DNA from: a virus
Reading direction: 5' to 3' (one strand)
Virus record (IMG/VR): IMGVR_UViG_3300036790_000794
Location: 1 to 44,131 of that record
Length of the DNA stretch: 44,131 bases
Positions within the stretch are counted from its first letter, which is position 1, and every line of letters begins with the position of its first letter. Positions 7,171 through 15,004 of this stretch are shown piece after piece. The translations under genes were made by a program, and so were the position numbers. The notes under the pieces were generated by a model. The model was not told where the DNA came from. It saw nothing but the letters and a program-made list of their open reading frames with translations, and ran no database searches.

Positions 7171-7227
7171 ATGGCAAACCTTGTTGCTGGGCCCGCGCAT
7201 CTGGCGCGGCTGGGGAAATCTCTGTGA
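7171..7227 (+). CDS. Possible 18-codon leader peptide
   Basis: MANLVAGPAHLARLGKSL followed by TGA, whose TGA overlaps the GTG start of the replication gene at 7224 in the GTGA manner used elsewhere in this operon. There is no convincing ribosome site. It may serve only for translational coupling. Confidence 0.25.
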   Translation: MANLVAGPAHLARLGKSL

Positions 7228-8213
7228 GCGTGCGGGTGATGGCTCAGGTGTGGGACTGCGGCGGTTTGCAGGACAGGACTCTGGTGGACGTGCTGGTACA
7301 GCTTGCCAATTCGGGCGACGATGACGGCGGTAATTCGTTTCCCGGCAACAAGCTGATTGCTGCGCGGACGCGTCTCAGCCCGCGCCAGGTGGTGCGCGCG
7401 ATCGCATCGCTGGAGCGCGAGGGATGGATCACGATTGTGCAGCGTGGATCGGGGCGGCCGACGGGCAATACCACGCTCGAACGGGCGGCTTACAAATCGC
7501 AATACCAGATCAATGTGGCGAAGCTGAAAGAGTGTCAGGCTGTCACCTTTTCTAAGCGCAGGAAAAGGGTGACACTGAAGCCGGAAAAGGGTGACATGGG
7601 GACGCAAAAGGGTGACAACCACGACAAACCCCCAGACCCCCATATAGGAGTAACCGTCCTTGAACCGTCCTTGAACCAACTACACGAACCGGAACCGCAA
7701 AACGCGTCTGCTGCCTTTGCGCAAGACGATGCGTTGACTCCCGGGCAGCAAGAGCACCTCGATAGGCTCGCTGCGGAGGGTGTCAGGCCTGGTGCGATGA
7801 GCGTGGAGGATTGGCGCAGGTGTTACGCGGCCGAGAACCGGGAAGCTCGGGAGCTGTGCGCGGCGGGGAGTGCGAAGGAGATCGAACTGCGGCGCGAGTA
7901 TTCGAGCGATCTGGAAACGGCGATCAGGCGCGTGCGGCTGAAATGCGGGTTTGCGTGGGAGGAGGGCGACAAGCTGGAGCCGGTGATGGATCGGGTTTTT
8001 CGGGATCAGCTGGAGCTGGGGCGGCCGGTGTGGCGGACAGCGTCGGAGATCGCGGATGCGTGGCTGTTGCAGCGTAAACAGGGTTTGAGGCTGCGTGCGC
8101 GGTTTGGACCGGTGGCGTTTATCCGCGATGGGCACTGGCTCGATTCGGCTGGATGGCACTGGAATGCCGACGTGGTGGCGAAAGAGAATGCCGCCCGTGT
8201 GGGCTCGCGATGA
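7224..8213 (+). CDS. Replication initiator-like helix-turn-helix protein
   Basis: 329 residues from GTG 7224 (the alternative in-frame ATG is 7239). Residues 10-95 form a winged helix: MAQVWDCGGLQDRTLVDVL, LIAARTRLSPRQVVRAIASLEREGWI, as in phage O-like/DnaT-like replication proteins. A variable linker (about 110-150) contains KGD motifs encoded by iteron-like repeats and a proline-rich DPHIGVTV segment. The C-terminal half is helical and basic without a Walker motif, so it is an initiator or helicase loader rather than a helicase. By analogy with lambda O the gene may contain the phage origin. No polymerase or helicase gene is present in the window. Confidence 0.75.
   Translation: MSVRVMAQVWDCGGLQDRTLVDVLVQLANSGDDDGGNSFPGNKLIAARTRLSPRQVVRAIASLEREGWITIVQRGSGRPTGNTTLERAAYKSQYQINVAKLKECQAVTFSKRRKRVTLKPEKGDMGTQKGDNHDKPPDPHIGVTVLEPSLNQLHEPEPQNASAAFAQDDALTPGQQEHLDRLAAEGVRPGAMSVEDWRRCYAAENREARELCAAGSAKEIELRREYSSDLETAIRRVRLKCGFAWEEGDKLEPVMDRVFRDQLELGRPVWRTASEIADAWLLQRKQGLRLRARFGPVAFIRDGHWLDSAGWHWNADVVAKENAARVGSR
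7541..7617 (+). promoter_or_regulatory. Iteron-like repeats, candidate replication origin
   Basis: AAAAGGGTGACA occurs three times on the plus strand, starting at 7563, 7585 and 7606 (22 and 21 nt apart). A near-copy in reverse, TGTCACCTTTT, lies at 7541-7551. The copies fall in different reading frames of the host gene (KRVT, then EKGD and QKGD), so the DNA sequence rather than the protein is conserved. Spacing of about two helical turns is typical of initiator-binding iterons. Confidence 0.6.
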
Positions 8214-8461
8214 AGATCCTGGCGGAGCATCACGTGGAGGCGCTGATTGCGCGGTTTGAGTTTCGCGCGGCGAGCGAGGGGAGTACTCCGGAGGAGAAGC
8301 AGCTCGCGGAGTGGTCGATTCTGTGTCTGCGGGAGCTGCTGCGTCTGCGCGCCTCGGCGAAGGCTCGCGTTGGGGGGGGGGCATGGCCAGTGAAGAGCAA
8401 CGGGCTTGCGTCGGCGGTCGCGGTATCACGAAGGATCTTCGAGTTCCGGTGGAGGGGGTAA
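8210..8461 (+). CDS. Hypothetical protein interrupted by a 10-G tract
   Basis: 83 residues starting at ATG 8210 (ATGA overlap). The first 54 residues are a helical, Glu/Arg-rich domain. A run of ten G (8372-8381) then encodes GGG plus one G. The rest (AWPVKSNGLASAVAV...) looks unlike a conserved tail. With one extra G, translation would pass into the 8383-8469 frame and end in a GTGA overlap with the next gene, as its neighbours do. The true C-terminus is uncertain. Confidence 0.5.
   Translation: MKILAEHHVEALIARFEFRAASEGSTPEEKQLAEWSILCLRELLRLRASAKARVGGGAWPVKSNGLASAVAVSRRIFEFRWRG
8372..8381 (+). repeat. Homopolymer of ten G
   Basis: A 10-nt G run inside a coding region, prone to slippage in replication, transcription or sequencing. 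It separates two overlapping reading frames that would fuse with 11 G. Confidence 0.85.
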
Positions 8462-8469
8462 TCCGGTGA
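8383..8469 (+). CDS. Small overlapping ORF or frameshifted C-terminus
   Basis: 28 codons beginning MASEEQRACVGG. The stop TGA overlaps the GTG start of the next gene, the arrangement used by nearly every neighbour. It may be an independent peptide (no clear ribosome site, because the G-run precedes the ATG), or the real end of the 8210 gene if the G-tract has 11 G in vivo. Confidence 0.35.
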   Translation: MASEEQRACVGGRGITKDLRVPVEGVIR

Positions 8470-8654
8470 CGCGCGTGGTTTGTGTGGCTACGCTGCGGCG
8501 CGGGGCGCTGGCTGAGCCGGAGCTGGTGGATCGGCTGACGGCGTATCACGTGCTGGAGCTGCGCAGGGTGCGCACGCTGGTCGCGCAGGCTGAGCGCGAT
8601 CCGGAGATCTCGATTTTAGAAATGCGCAGGTTGCAGGATTGGAGTGCGGCGTGA
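8466..8654 (+). CDS. Hypothetical helical protein
   Basis: 62 residues, GTG start and stop both in GTGA overlaps. Mostly helical and charged (ELVDRLTAYHVLELRRVRTLVAQAERD). One short hydrophobic strand at the N-terminus is too short for a span. It sits immediately before the XRE regulator. No family recognised. Confidence 0.5.
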   Translation: MTRVVCVATLRRGALAEPELVDRLTAYHVLELRRVRTLVAQAERDPEISILEMRRLQDWSAA

Positions 8655-8941
8655 CGCTGAATCTGGAAAAAGAAGAGCGTGACCTGGCTGCTGCGATTGG
8701 AGCTCGCATCTTCGTCATCCGGCGCCGTAGAAAGTTGAGAGCCGCGCAGCTGGCGCGTCAGGTCGGAGTTCATCCCAACACAATCTACAGAGTTGAAGCG
8801 GGCGCGGCGCGCTGCTCTGTGTTGGTTCTCTGCCGCATTTCGATGATCCTGGATGTCGAAATCGCTGACCTGATAGGGATTTCCTCAGATGCTTCACCAT
8901 CCTTGGTGCATCTGTGTGGACGCGATGAAAATCGGGCATAG
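8651..8941 (+). CDS. XRE-family helix-turn-helix regulator
   Basis: 96 residues, GTG start. Residues about 12-70 form the five-helix XRE/Cro-CI DNA-binding domain: IGARIFVIRRRRKL, AAQLARQVGVHPNTIYRVEAG, LVLCRISMILDVEIADLIG. No oligomerisation or peptidase domain follows, so it is Cro-like in size. Its position at the end of the early block suggests control of the switch to packaging and late genes. The operator is not identifiable. Confidence 0.85.
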   Translation: MTLNLEKEERDLAAAIGARIFVIRRRRKLRAAQLARQVGVHPNTIYRVEAGAARCSVLVLCRISMILDVEIADLIGISSDASPSLVHLCGRDENRA

Positions 8942-9038
8942 TTTCTGCTAGAGTTCTCCCTGTTTGCTCCTGAAAGCTTCCGTGTTGTTTGGGGTTTTGA
9001 GGGGTACGCTTCCGATCGGCGATAGGATCGGCTCCCCA

Positions 9039-9350
9039 ATGCAAAAAAACACTCGTGTCTTCAATCTCAGCAATAACGCCACGCTGAAGCATGGCCAGGC
9101 GCTGCGCGCAGTGGAGGATTCGACTGCCGCGTGGGTGGAGTTCGGCCGCTCGATTCGCATGCTGACGCTGGCTGAGTCGATTGCGCTCCGCAATGCGCAG
9201 GCGCAGATGCGTGAGCCGCTGCCGGTTGCGGAGATTCCGGGGCTGCGGTTCGAGGCTCCGCTGACTGCGCCGGGCTCGGTGCGGCGCGAGGTGCAGTTGG
9301 CGTGGGAGGCGGATCGCATGATCGCCATGAGTGATCTGAGTCGGGCCTGA
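9039..9350 (+). CDS. Hypothetical protein upstream of terminase
   Basis: 103 residues. ATG 9039 is chosen because an upstream TTG at 8964 lacks a ribosome site, while AGGA lies about 11 nt before 9039. The chain is helical (GQALRAVEDSTAAWVEFGRSIRML ... ALRNAQAQM), without Cys or membrane segments. The stop overlaps the next ATG by one base. The 97 nt before it carry no strong promoter that I could identify. Function unknown. Confidence 0.6.
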   Translation: MQKNTRVFNLSNNATLKHGQALRAVEDSTAAWVEFGRSIRMLTLAESIALRNAQAQMREPLPVAEIPGLRFEAPLTAPGSVRREVQLAWEADRMIAMSDLSRA

Positions 9351-9598
9351 TGGCTGGCGGGGATGATGCCGCCGCTCAGGTTGCGGGATTGTTCGCTGGC
9401 GGAATGTCGATTGCGCAACTGGCTGACGAGTGGGGCGAGGATGCGGCTTGGGTTGAAGCTGCGATCCGCGTTGCGTTGCTCGGGTACATTCCCAAGCGTG
9501 AAGGTGGGACGAAGATTTCGCGGACTGAGGCTCGCGCGGAACGGAAGGAAGATGTGCGGGCGCTGCGGGCTGCGCAGGGCGTGTTGGAGTGGGAGTGA
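9350..9598 (+). CDS. Small HTH-like protein before terminase
   Basis: 82 residues. Residues 12-42 (VAGLFAGGMSIAQLADEWGEDAAWVEAAIR) read as a helix-turn-helix, followed by a basic, Arg/Glu-rich tail. It overlaps the terminase small subunit start by one base. Such short HTH proteins often precede or duplicate the DNA-recognition role of TerS; a role in packaging-site recognition or late regulation is inferred. Confidence 0.55.
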   Translation: MAGGDDAAAQVAGLFAGGMSIAQLADEWGEDAAWVEAAIRVALLGYIPKREGGTKISRTEARAERKEDVRALRAAQGVLEWE

Positions 9599-10113
9599 TG
9601 GACGGGAAACTGACACCGAAGCAGGCAATCTTTGCGAGAGAATTCGCTCTCACCGGGAACCGGAAACAGTCGGCGATTGTGGCCGGATGTCCGGAAGCCG
9701 GAGCTGCGGTGACAGCCGACCGATGGCTAAAGAATGCTAATGTTTCGGCTGCCGTGAGCGCAGAACAGGCGCGGCTGGCGCAAAAGTATGAGGTTCGCGC
9801 GGATCGCACGCTGGGTGTGTTGGCCAGGATCGCGTATCACGACGCGCTGGAGATGTATGACGCGGATGGGTACCTGCTGCCGATCCATTGCATGAGCGAG
9901 GCGGCGCGCACTGCGATTGCCGGCTTTGACGTGGAGACGACGGATGGCCCGGGCCTGGTGCGCACGGTTGTGCAGAAGGTGAAGGTTGCGGACCGGATTC
10001 GCGCGGCGGAGCTGCTGGGCAAGTATCAGAAGCTCTGGACGGACAAGTTTGAGCATGACCACCGCGTGACGCTGGAGCAGCTGGTTAGTGGCGAGCGGGA
10101 CGCAGCAGCTTAG
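9598..10113 (+). CDS. terS: Terminase small subunit
   Basis: 171 residues from ATG 9598. The N-terminus (LTPKQAIFAREFALTGNRKQSAIVAG ... AAVTADRWLKNANVSAAVSAEQ) is the Terminase_2 DNA-recognition domain. The conserved middle has LGVLARIAYHDALEMYDADG. A C-terminal helix (KVADRIRAAELLGKYQKLW) follows. It recognises the phage packaging site and regulates the large subunit. The large subunit starts inside its 3' end (26-nt overlap), supporting the pair. Confidence 0.92.
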   Translation: MDGKLTPKQAIFAREFALTGNRKQSAIVAGCPEAGAAVTADRWLKNANVSAAVSAEQARLAQKYEVRADRTLGVLARIAYHDALEMYDADGYLLPIHCMSEAARTAIAGFDVETTDGPGLVRTVVQKVKVADRIRAAELLGKYQKLWTDKFEHDHRVTLEQLVSGERDAAA

Positions 10114-11569
10114 CGGCGGCGCTTCGGCGCGCATTGCTGAGTGGCGGCGGGATCCGCTGAAGTTTGTGCGCGAGGTGTTTGGCGCGGAGCCGGATGCGTG
10201 GCAGGCTGAAGTTCTGCAATTGCTGGGCAAGCCTGGACGGAAGCGCGTGGCGATGAAGGCCTGCGCGGGGCCGGGCAAGACGGCGGTGCTGGCGTGGGTT
10301 GGGTGGCACAGGCTGGCCTGCTTCGCGGCGAAGAACGAGCATCCGAAGGGGATCGCGGTTTCAATCACCGGCGACAATCTGCGCCGCAACCTGTGGGCGG
10401 AGATGGCGCGGTGGCAGAATGCGAGCCCGTTTCTGCAGCGCGCGTTTGAGTGGACGGGCGCGCGGATCTCGGCGCGGGATCATGCGGAGACCTGGTTCCT
10501 GACGGCGACGAGCTGGCCGAAGACTGCCGATCTGGAAACGATCGGGCGCACGCTTTCGGGGCTGCACTCGCGATTTCCGTTTTACCTGATCGACGAGAGC
10601 GGCGATATTCCGCCGAACCTGCTGCGCAGCGCGGAGCAGGGATTGTCGAGCTGCGAAGACGGACTGATTATTACCGCCGGCAATACGACGAGCCAGACGG
10701 GGCTGCTGTACGAAGTGAGCGTGCGGCTGCGCGGCGAGTGGGATCAGGGCAAGTGGGTGGTGATCTCGATCACTGCCGATCCGGACGACGTGAAGCGGAC
10801 GCCGCGCGTGGATATCGAGTGGGCGCGGCAGCAGATTGCGACGTACGGGCGCGAGAATCCCTGGGTGATGGCGTACGTGCTGGGGCAGTTTCCGCCTGGC
10901 TCGATCAACGCGCTGCTGAGCGTGGAAGAAGTGGAAGCGGCGATGAACCGCTCGCCGGCGAAGGGCAGCTATGAATGGGCTGTGAAGCGCCTGGGCGTGG
11001 ACGTGGCGCGTTTCGGCGACGATCGTACGGTGCATTTTCCGCGACAGGGATTGGCGGCGTTTCAGCCGGCGATCATGCGGCATGCGCGTGGCAGCGCGGT
11101 CAGCGTGGACATTGCCAACCGCGCGATGGGGATGATGAACGAGCTCGACATCGAGGAGGCGTTCTTCGACGATACGGTGGGTTGGGCGCATGGCGCGGTG
11201 GATGTGATGCGCGCGACCGGTCGTCAGGTGTATGCGATCCGATTCGATGCACCGAGCCCGAATCCGCGTTACTTGAACATGCGGGCGCAGATGTGGATGC
11301 AGATGGCAGATTGGGTGAAGACGGGGTGCATGCCGCATATCCCGGAGATGATTTCGGAACTCACGATGCCGACTTACTTCTTTTCGAGCGGTAAGTTTCA
11401 GATCGAGGCGAAGGATCAGATCAAGAAGCGGCTTGGACGGTCGCCGGATCTGGCCGATGCGCTGGCGCTGACGTTTGCGCTGCCAGATGCGCCGGCGCGG
11501 CGCGAGTCACTGATTCCGGGAAGCGGGCGGGAAAGCCCGCTGGAGTATGACCCTTATGCCCACATGTGA
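10088..11569 (+). CDS. terL: Terminase large subunit
   Basis: 493 residues from GTG 10088. It is the ATPase motor and nuclease that fills and cuts concatemeric DNA. Walker A is ACAGPGKT (about 58-65), Walker B is FYLIDES (about 165-171), and the coupling region has TAGNTTSQTG. The RNase H-like nuclease begins with GVDVARFGDDRT (about 303) and has a further acidic site in FFDDTVG and near DLADALALTF at the C-terminus. All motor and nuclease motifs look intact, and the length is usual for the family. Confidence 0.95.
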   Translation: MASGTQQLSGGASARIAEWRRDPLKFVREVFGAEPDAWQAEVLQLLGKPGRKRVAMKACAGPGKTAVLAWVGWHRLACFAAKNEHPKGIAVSITGDNLRRNLWAEMARWQNASPFLQRAFEWTGARISARDHAETWFLTATSWPKTADLETIGRTLSGLHSRFPFYLIDESGDIPPNLLRSAEQGLSSCEDGLIITAGNTTSQTGLLYEVSVRLRGEWDQGKWVVISITADPDDVKRTPRVDIEWARQQIATYGRENPWVMAYVLGQFPPGSINALLSVEEVEAAMNRSPAKGSYEWAVKRLGVDVARFGDDRTVHFPRQGLAAFQPAIMRHARGSAVSVDIANRAMGMMNELDIEEAFFDDTVGWAHGAVDVMRATGRQVYAIRFDAPSPNPRYLNMRAQMWMQMADWVKTGCMPHIPEMISELTMPTYFFSSGKFQIEAKDQIKKRLGRSPDLADALALTFALPDAPARRESLIPGSGRESPLEYDPYAHM

Positions 11570-12065
11570 ACCATCCCAGCGACGTGAACGGGTCGCCGGG
11601 GGCCCCGTTGAGATTCGGAAGTGCCGCGCGGCGGAGATCTTCGACGATCCTGCGAGTGTGGGGCTGTTTGCTGAATATGCGGCTGAATGCGTGAATCCTG
11701 TGATTGGAGCCCCCGCGACCCCTGAGGTAGCCATGTATGAGGCGATGGAAGGGGTTGGGTTTGGTCGGTGTTTCGGCGCCTATGTTGCGGGCGAGCTCTG
11801 CGGCTTTGCTTTTGTTATGGCGGGTGCGCTTCCTGGTTACGCTGCCCCTCATGCTCGCGTGGAAAGGATCTTCGTTTCCGATAGGGTGCGGGCAGTCGGC
11901 CTTGGACGCAAATTGATGGCAGCGATCGAGGATTCCGCGAAGAGCGAAGGCTGCGAAGACATATCCTACAGCGCGCCTGCGGGCAGCAGGCTGGCGCGGC
12001 TTCTGTTTCTTCAGTCCGGCGATTACGTCAACACGAACCACATTTTTTGCAGGAGCCTGGCTTGA
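11547..12065 (+). CDS. GNAT-family N-acetyltransferase
   Basis: 172 residues from ATG 11547; ATG 11556 is an alternative with better spacing to GGAG. The GNAT fold is visible: a strand/helix entry (VEIRKCRAAE), GAYVAGELCGFAFVMAG, the V-x-R-I-F-V strand, the acetyl-CoA loop VRAVGLGRKLMAAIED (variant of QxxGxG/A), and the C-terminal FLQSGDYVNTNHIFCR. Acetyltransferases at this place occur in other podoviruses, where they may modify host or virion proteins. The substrate is unknown. Confidence 0.8.
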   Translation: MTLMPTCEPSQRRERVAGGPVEIRKCRAAEIFDDPASVGLFAEYAAECVNPVIGAPATPEVAMYEAMEGVGFGRCFGAYVAGELCGFAFVMAGALPGYAAPHARVERIFVSDRVRAVGLGRKLMAAIEDSAKSEGCEDISYSAPAGSRLARLLFLQSGDYVNTNHIFCRSLA

Positions 12066-12520
12066 GTGTTCTGGTGGACTGGAAGGCGTCGCTGCCGGCG
12101 CTTACTCCGGGGATGCTGCGAAAGGTTGCCGCACTCGAGGAGCTGGTGCTTGCTCAGGACCAGGTGCAGATTCCGACGGATCACGTGCTCCATGGCGGCA
12201 TGTACGCACGCACGATTGTGATGCCGAAAGAGACGGTACTCACCGGCGCGCTGATGAAGAGGGCGACGCTGGTGATTGCGACAGGATCGGTGGCTGTGCT
12301 GGCCGGCGAGGAATGGCTGGAGCTTGAGGGCTACAACGTACTGCCGGCCAGCGCTGGACGCAAGCAGGTGTTTGTCTCGCGCTCGCCGGTGATCATCACG
12401 ATGCTGTTTCCGACGCAGGCGAAGACGGTGGAAGAGGCCGAGGCGGAGTTTACCGATGAGGCTGACCGGCTGTTGAGCCGCCGGCAGGATGCGAACACAA
12501 TCCTGATCACGGGAGAGTGA
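12062..12520 (+). CDS. Cupin-like phage virion-associated protein
   Basis: 152 residues from TTG 12062 (TTGA overlap; AGGAG seven nt upstream). The chain is a beta-rich jelly-roll: HVLHGGMYARTIVMP, GALMKRATLVIATGSVAVLAG, LEGYNVLPASAGRKQVF, then the conserved tail FPTQAKTVEEAEAEFTDEAD. This is a common conserved protein in podovirus-like prophages between terminase and portal. The HGG motif could bind metal as in cupins. The role may be structural or enzymatic; not known. Confidence 0.6.
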   Translation: MSVLVDWKASLPALTPGMLRKVAALEELVLAQDQVQIPTDHVLHGGMYARTIVMPKETVLTGALMKRATLVIATGSVAVLAGEEWLELEGYNVLPASAGRKQVFVSRSPVIITMLFPTQAKTVEEAEAEFTDEADRLLSRRQDANTILITGE

Positions 12521-12522
12521 CG

Positions 12523-12723
12523 ATGGCGAGCAACGCGAAGAAAGTTGTGGACCGGTGGGCGCGAAAGGCATTCAAGCCGAGTCATAAAGGCCGGCTGCAT
12601 CGCGCGCTGGGTGTGGCGCTCGACAAGCCGATACCGGCTGCGAAGTTGCGCGAGGCGCTGGCCGGCAAGCATGGGTCGAAGGTGAAAGAGATGGCTGAAG
12701 CGGATCACAACATCAACAAGTAG
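12523..12723 (+). CDS. Small basic phage protein
   Basis: 66 residues; ATG 12523 preferred over GTG 12517. Very basic (Lys/Arg) with a helical repeat of Ala/Lys (VVDRWARKAFKPSHKGRLHRAL). The composition suggests DNA or capsid-interior binding. Proteins of this kind often occur between terminase and portal genes in related prophages. No finer function. Confidence 0.55.
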   Translation: MASNAKKVVDRWARKAFKPSHKGRLHRALGVALDKPIPAAKLREALAGKHGSKVKEMAEADHNINK

Positions 12724-12744
12724 CAACGCTGAACGGAGAGTGTG

Positions 12745-13098
12745 ATGGCTGGATCGATATCTGCAGCGACCCTCGCAGCGGTAATTGGCGCGACTGCGGC
12801 TGCAGGCACGGCAGCGTACGGCGTTTACAACGGCCAGAAACAGCAGGGGGCGCAGAAGAAGGCGCTGGCGCAGCAGAACCAGGCGCAGCAGCAGGCCGAG
12901 GCCAGCTCGCTTTCCACGGAGCGCCAGGGCGCGGTTGCACAGAACGCCGCCAATCAGCAGACCCCGAATGTCTCGGCTATTCTGGCGCGCGCGGCGACGA
13001 TGGGCAACACGGGGCTGAGCAGCACGATGCTGACCGGGCCATCGGGCGTGAGCGGTAGCAGTTTGAACCTGGGCAAGTCTACGCTGCTGGGGAGTTGA
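12745..13098 (+). CDS. Small virion-type protein, Gln/Ala rich
   Basis: 117 residues, GGAGAG before ATG 12745. A hydrophobic Ala/Gly N-terminal segment (residues 6-25) may insert in a membrane, followed by a Gln-rich helix (QKKALAQQNQAQQQAEAS) and a Ser/Gly-rich C-terminus. The composition resembles short ejection or tail accessory proteins. Family not recognised. Confidence 0.5.
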   Translation: MAGSISAATLAAVIGATAAAGTAAYGVYNGQKQQGAQKKALAQQNQAQQQAEASSLSTERQGAVAQNAANQQTPNVSAILARAATMGNTGLSSTMLTGPSGVSGSSLNLGKSTLLGS

Positions 13099-13099
13099 G

Positions 13100-13315
13100 T
13101 TGAACTCTAAGCGGCGTCCGCATTTCGTCCCAGCCAACTTTCGATTCACCTGCAGCGAGTGCGCGGGAGATTTTCCTCAAGGCTCGTTCTTGATGTTGTG
13201 GCGCGAGGATCTGGCGCCTCGCATTCTTTCCATGGGTGTGAGGCCTGCACGGCGCTCGTTCTGTGAAGAGTGCGGGAAACTGCTTTTGGAATCTCTGGAG
13301 CCAGTGGATGCCTGA
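13100..13315 (+). CDS. Zinc-ribbon protein next to portal
   Basis: 71 residues, TTG start with GGAG 5 nt upstream. Cys pairs CSEC near residue 18 and CEEC near residue 55 frame a basic middle (RPARRSF), a likely zinc ribbon. The stop lies 8 nt inside the portal gene. It belongs to the set of small Cys-rich proteins of this phage; function unknown. Confidence 0.55.
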   Translation: MNSKRRPHFVPANFRFTCSECAGDFPQGSFLMLWREDLAPRILSMGVRPARRSFCEECGKLLLESLEPVDA

Positions 13316-14987
13316 AAACTTCAACACGATGCGGCAGAAGCTTTTGATGCGCTGGGGACAACTGCGCACGGAGCGGGCGAGCTGGTGGGGGCACTGGCAG
13401 GAGATCTCCACGTACATGCTGCCGTGGTCGGGACGGTATTTCCGGCAGGATCGCGACAAGGGCATCCGGCGGAACAACCAGATCTACGACAACACGGCGA
13501 TCCGCGCGCTGCGCACGCTGGGCGCCGGACTGATGGCCGGCGCGACGAGCCCGGCGCGGCCGTGGTTCCGGCTGGGCACGCATGATCCCGGGCTGAACAA
13601 TGCGCAGAATGTGAAGCTGTGGCTGAGCGATGTAGCCGAACGGATGCACGCGGTGTTTCAGAAGTCGAACACGTATCGCGCGCTGCAGCAGGTGTATGAG
13701 GAGATGGGCGCGTTCGGCACGGGCGCGGATATTATCCTGCCGGACTTCAACACCGTGATTCATCACTATCCGCTGACCATTGGCGAGTACGCGATCGGGA
13801 CGGACTGGCAGGGCAACGTCGTGACGCTGTACCGCGAGTTTGAGAAGACGGTCAGCGAGATGGTGAAGGAGTTCGGCAAAGAGAACTGCTCGCCGACGGT
13901 GCAGTCGATGTACGACAATGGCCAGCTCGGCGCGTGGGTTCCGATCATTCATGCGATCGAGCCGCGCTCGGACCGGGACCCATCAAAGCGCGATGCGCGG
14001 AATATGGAGTGGGGCAGCTGGTACTTCGAGCTGAGCGGCGAGACGGACAAGTGCCTGCGCGAGGGCGGATTCAAGCAGTTTCCTGCGGTGGTTCCGCGGT
14101 GGGCTGTGGCCGGCGGCGATATGTACGGCAACTCGCCGGGCATGGAAGCGCTGGGGGACGTGAAGCAACTGCAGCAGGAGCAACTGCGCAAGGCGCAGGG
14201 CATTGACTACCAGACGAATCCGCCGTTGCAGGTTCCTGTCGGCCTGAAGAACCGCGATGTGGAGCGGCTGCCGGGCGGGATCACATTTATTCCCGACGGC
14301 GCCGCGGGGTCGAAGATCGAGGCCGCTTTCGAAGTGAACCTCAACCTGAGCGAGCTGCTAGAGGACATTCAGGACGTGCGGGAGCGCATCCGGAGCAGCT
14401 TTTTTGCCGACGTGTTCATGATGCTGGCGAACTCGGAAAATCCGCAGATGACGGCGACCGAGGTTGCGGAGCGTAAAGAAGAAAAGATGCTCATGATGGG
14501 GCCGGTGCTGGAACGGCTGAACAATGAGCTGCTGTTTCCGCTGATCGAAATCACGTTTACGCACATGGTGCAGATGGGTGCGCTGCCGCCGGCGCCGCAG
14601 GAGCTCGCGGGGATGGATCTGAGCGTCGAGTTCATCTCGATGCTGGCCGAGGCACAGCGCGCGATCGGCGTGAACAGCGTAGACCGGTTTGTGGGCAGCC
14701 TGGGCACGGTGGCGCAGATGAAGCCGGATGTGCTGGACAAGTTCGACGCGGATGCGTGGGCCGACGACTACAGCGACCGGCTCGGCGTGGACCCGAAGCT
14801 GATTGTGGCGAGCGACCAGGTCGTGATGATCCGGCAGGCGCGCGCGAAGGCGCAGGCTGCGCAACAGCAGGCGGCGGCCTCGCAGCAGGTGAGCCAGACG
14901 GCGAAGAATCTGGCACAGGCGCCGACGGGCGCGAATTCAAACGCGCTGAACGATGTGATGAATCAGTTCAGCGGGTACACCGGGTAG
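13308..14987 (+). CDS. Head-to-tail connector (portal) protein
   Basis: 559 residues from ATG 13308. It forms the ring through which DNA enters and leaves the head. The N-terminal region (RASWWGHWQEISTYMLPW, RRNNQIYDNTAIRALRTLGAG, MAGATSPARPWF) is the signature of T7/epsilon15-type connectors (PF12236 group). The middle has GNSPGMEALGDVKQLQ and the C-terminus MTATEVAERKEE, then a helical, Gln/Ala-rich tail. The length is typical of podovirus portals. This identity fixes the virion type. Confidence 0.93.
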   Translation: MPENFNTMRQKLLMRWGQLRTERASWWGHWQEISTYMLPWSGRYFRQDRDKGIRRNNQIYDNTAIRALRTLGAGLMAGATSPARPWFRLGTHDPGLNNAQNVKLWLSDVAERMHAVFQKSNTYRALQQVYEEMGAFGTGADIILPDFNTVIHHYPLTIGEYAIGTDWQGNVVTLYREFEKTVSEMVKEFGKENCSPTVQSMYDNGQLGAWVPIIHAIEPRSDRDPSKRDARNMEWGSWYFELSGETDKCLREGGFKQFPAVVPRWAVAGGDMYGNSPGMEALGDVKQLQQEQLRKAQGIDYQTNPPLQVPVGLKNRDVERLPGGITFIPDGAAGSKIEAAFEVNLNLSELLEDIQDVRERIRSSFFADVFMMLANSENPQMTATEVAERKEEKMLMMGPVLERLNNELLFPLIEITFTHMVQMGALPPAPQELAGMDLSVEFISMLAEAQRAIGVNSVDRFVGSLGTVAQMKPDVLDKFDADAWADDYSDRLGVDPKLIVASDQVVMIRQARAKAQAAQQQAAASQQVSQTAKNLAQAPTGANSNALNDVMNQFSGYTG

Positions 14988-15004
14988 CGCGGGAATCTGG
15001 AGGG

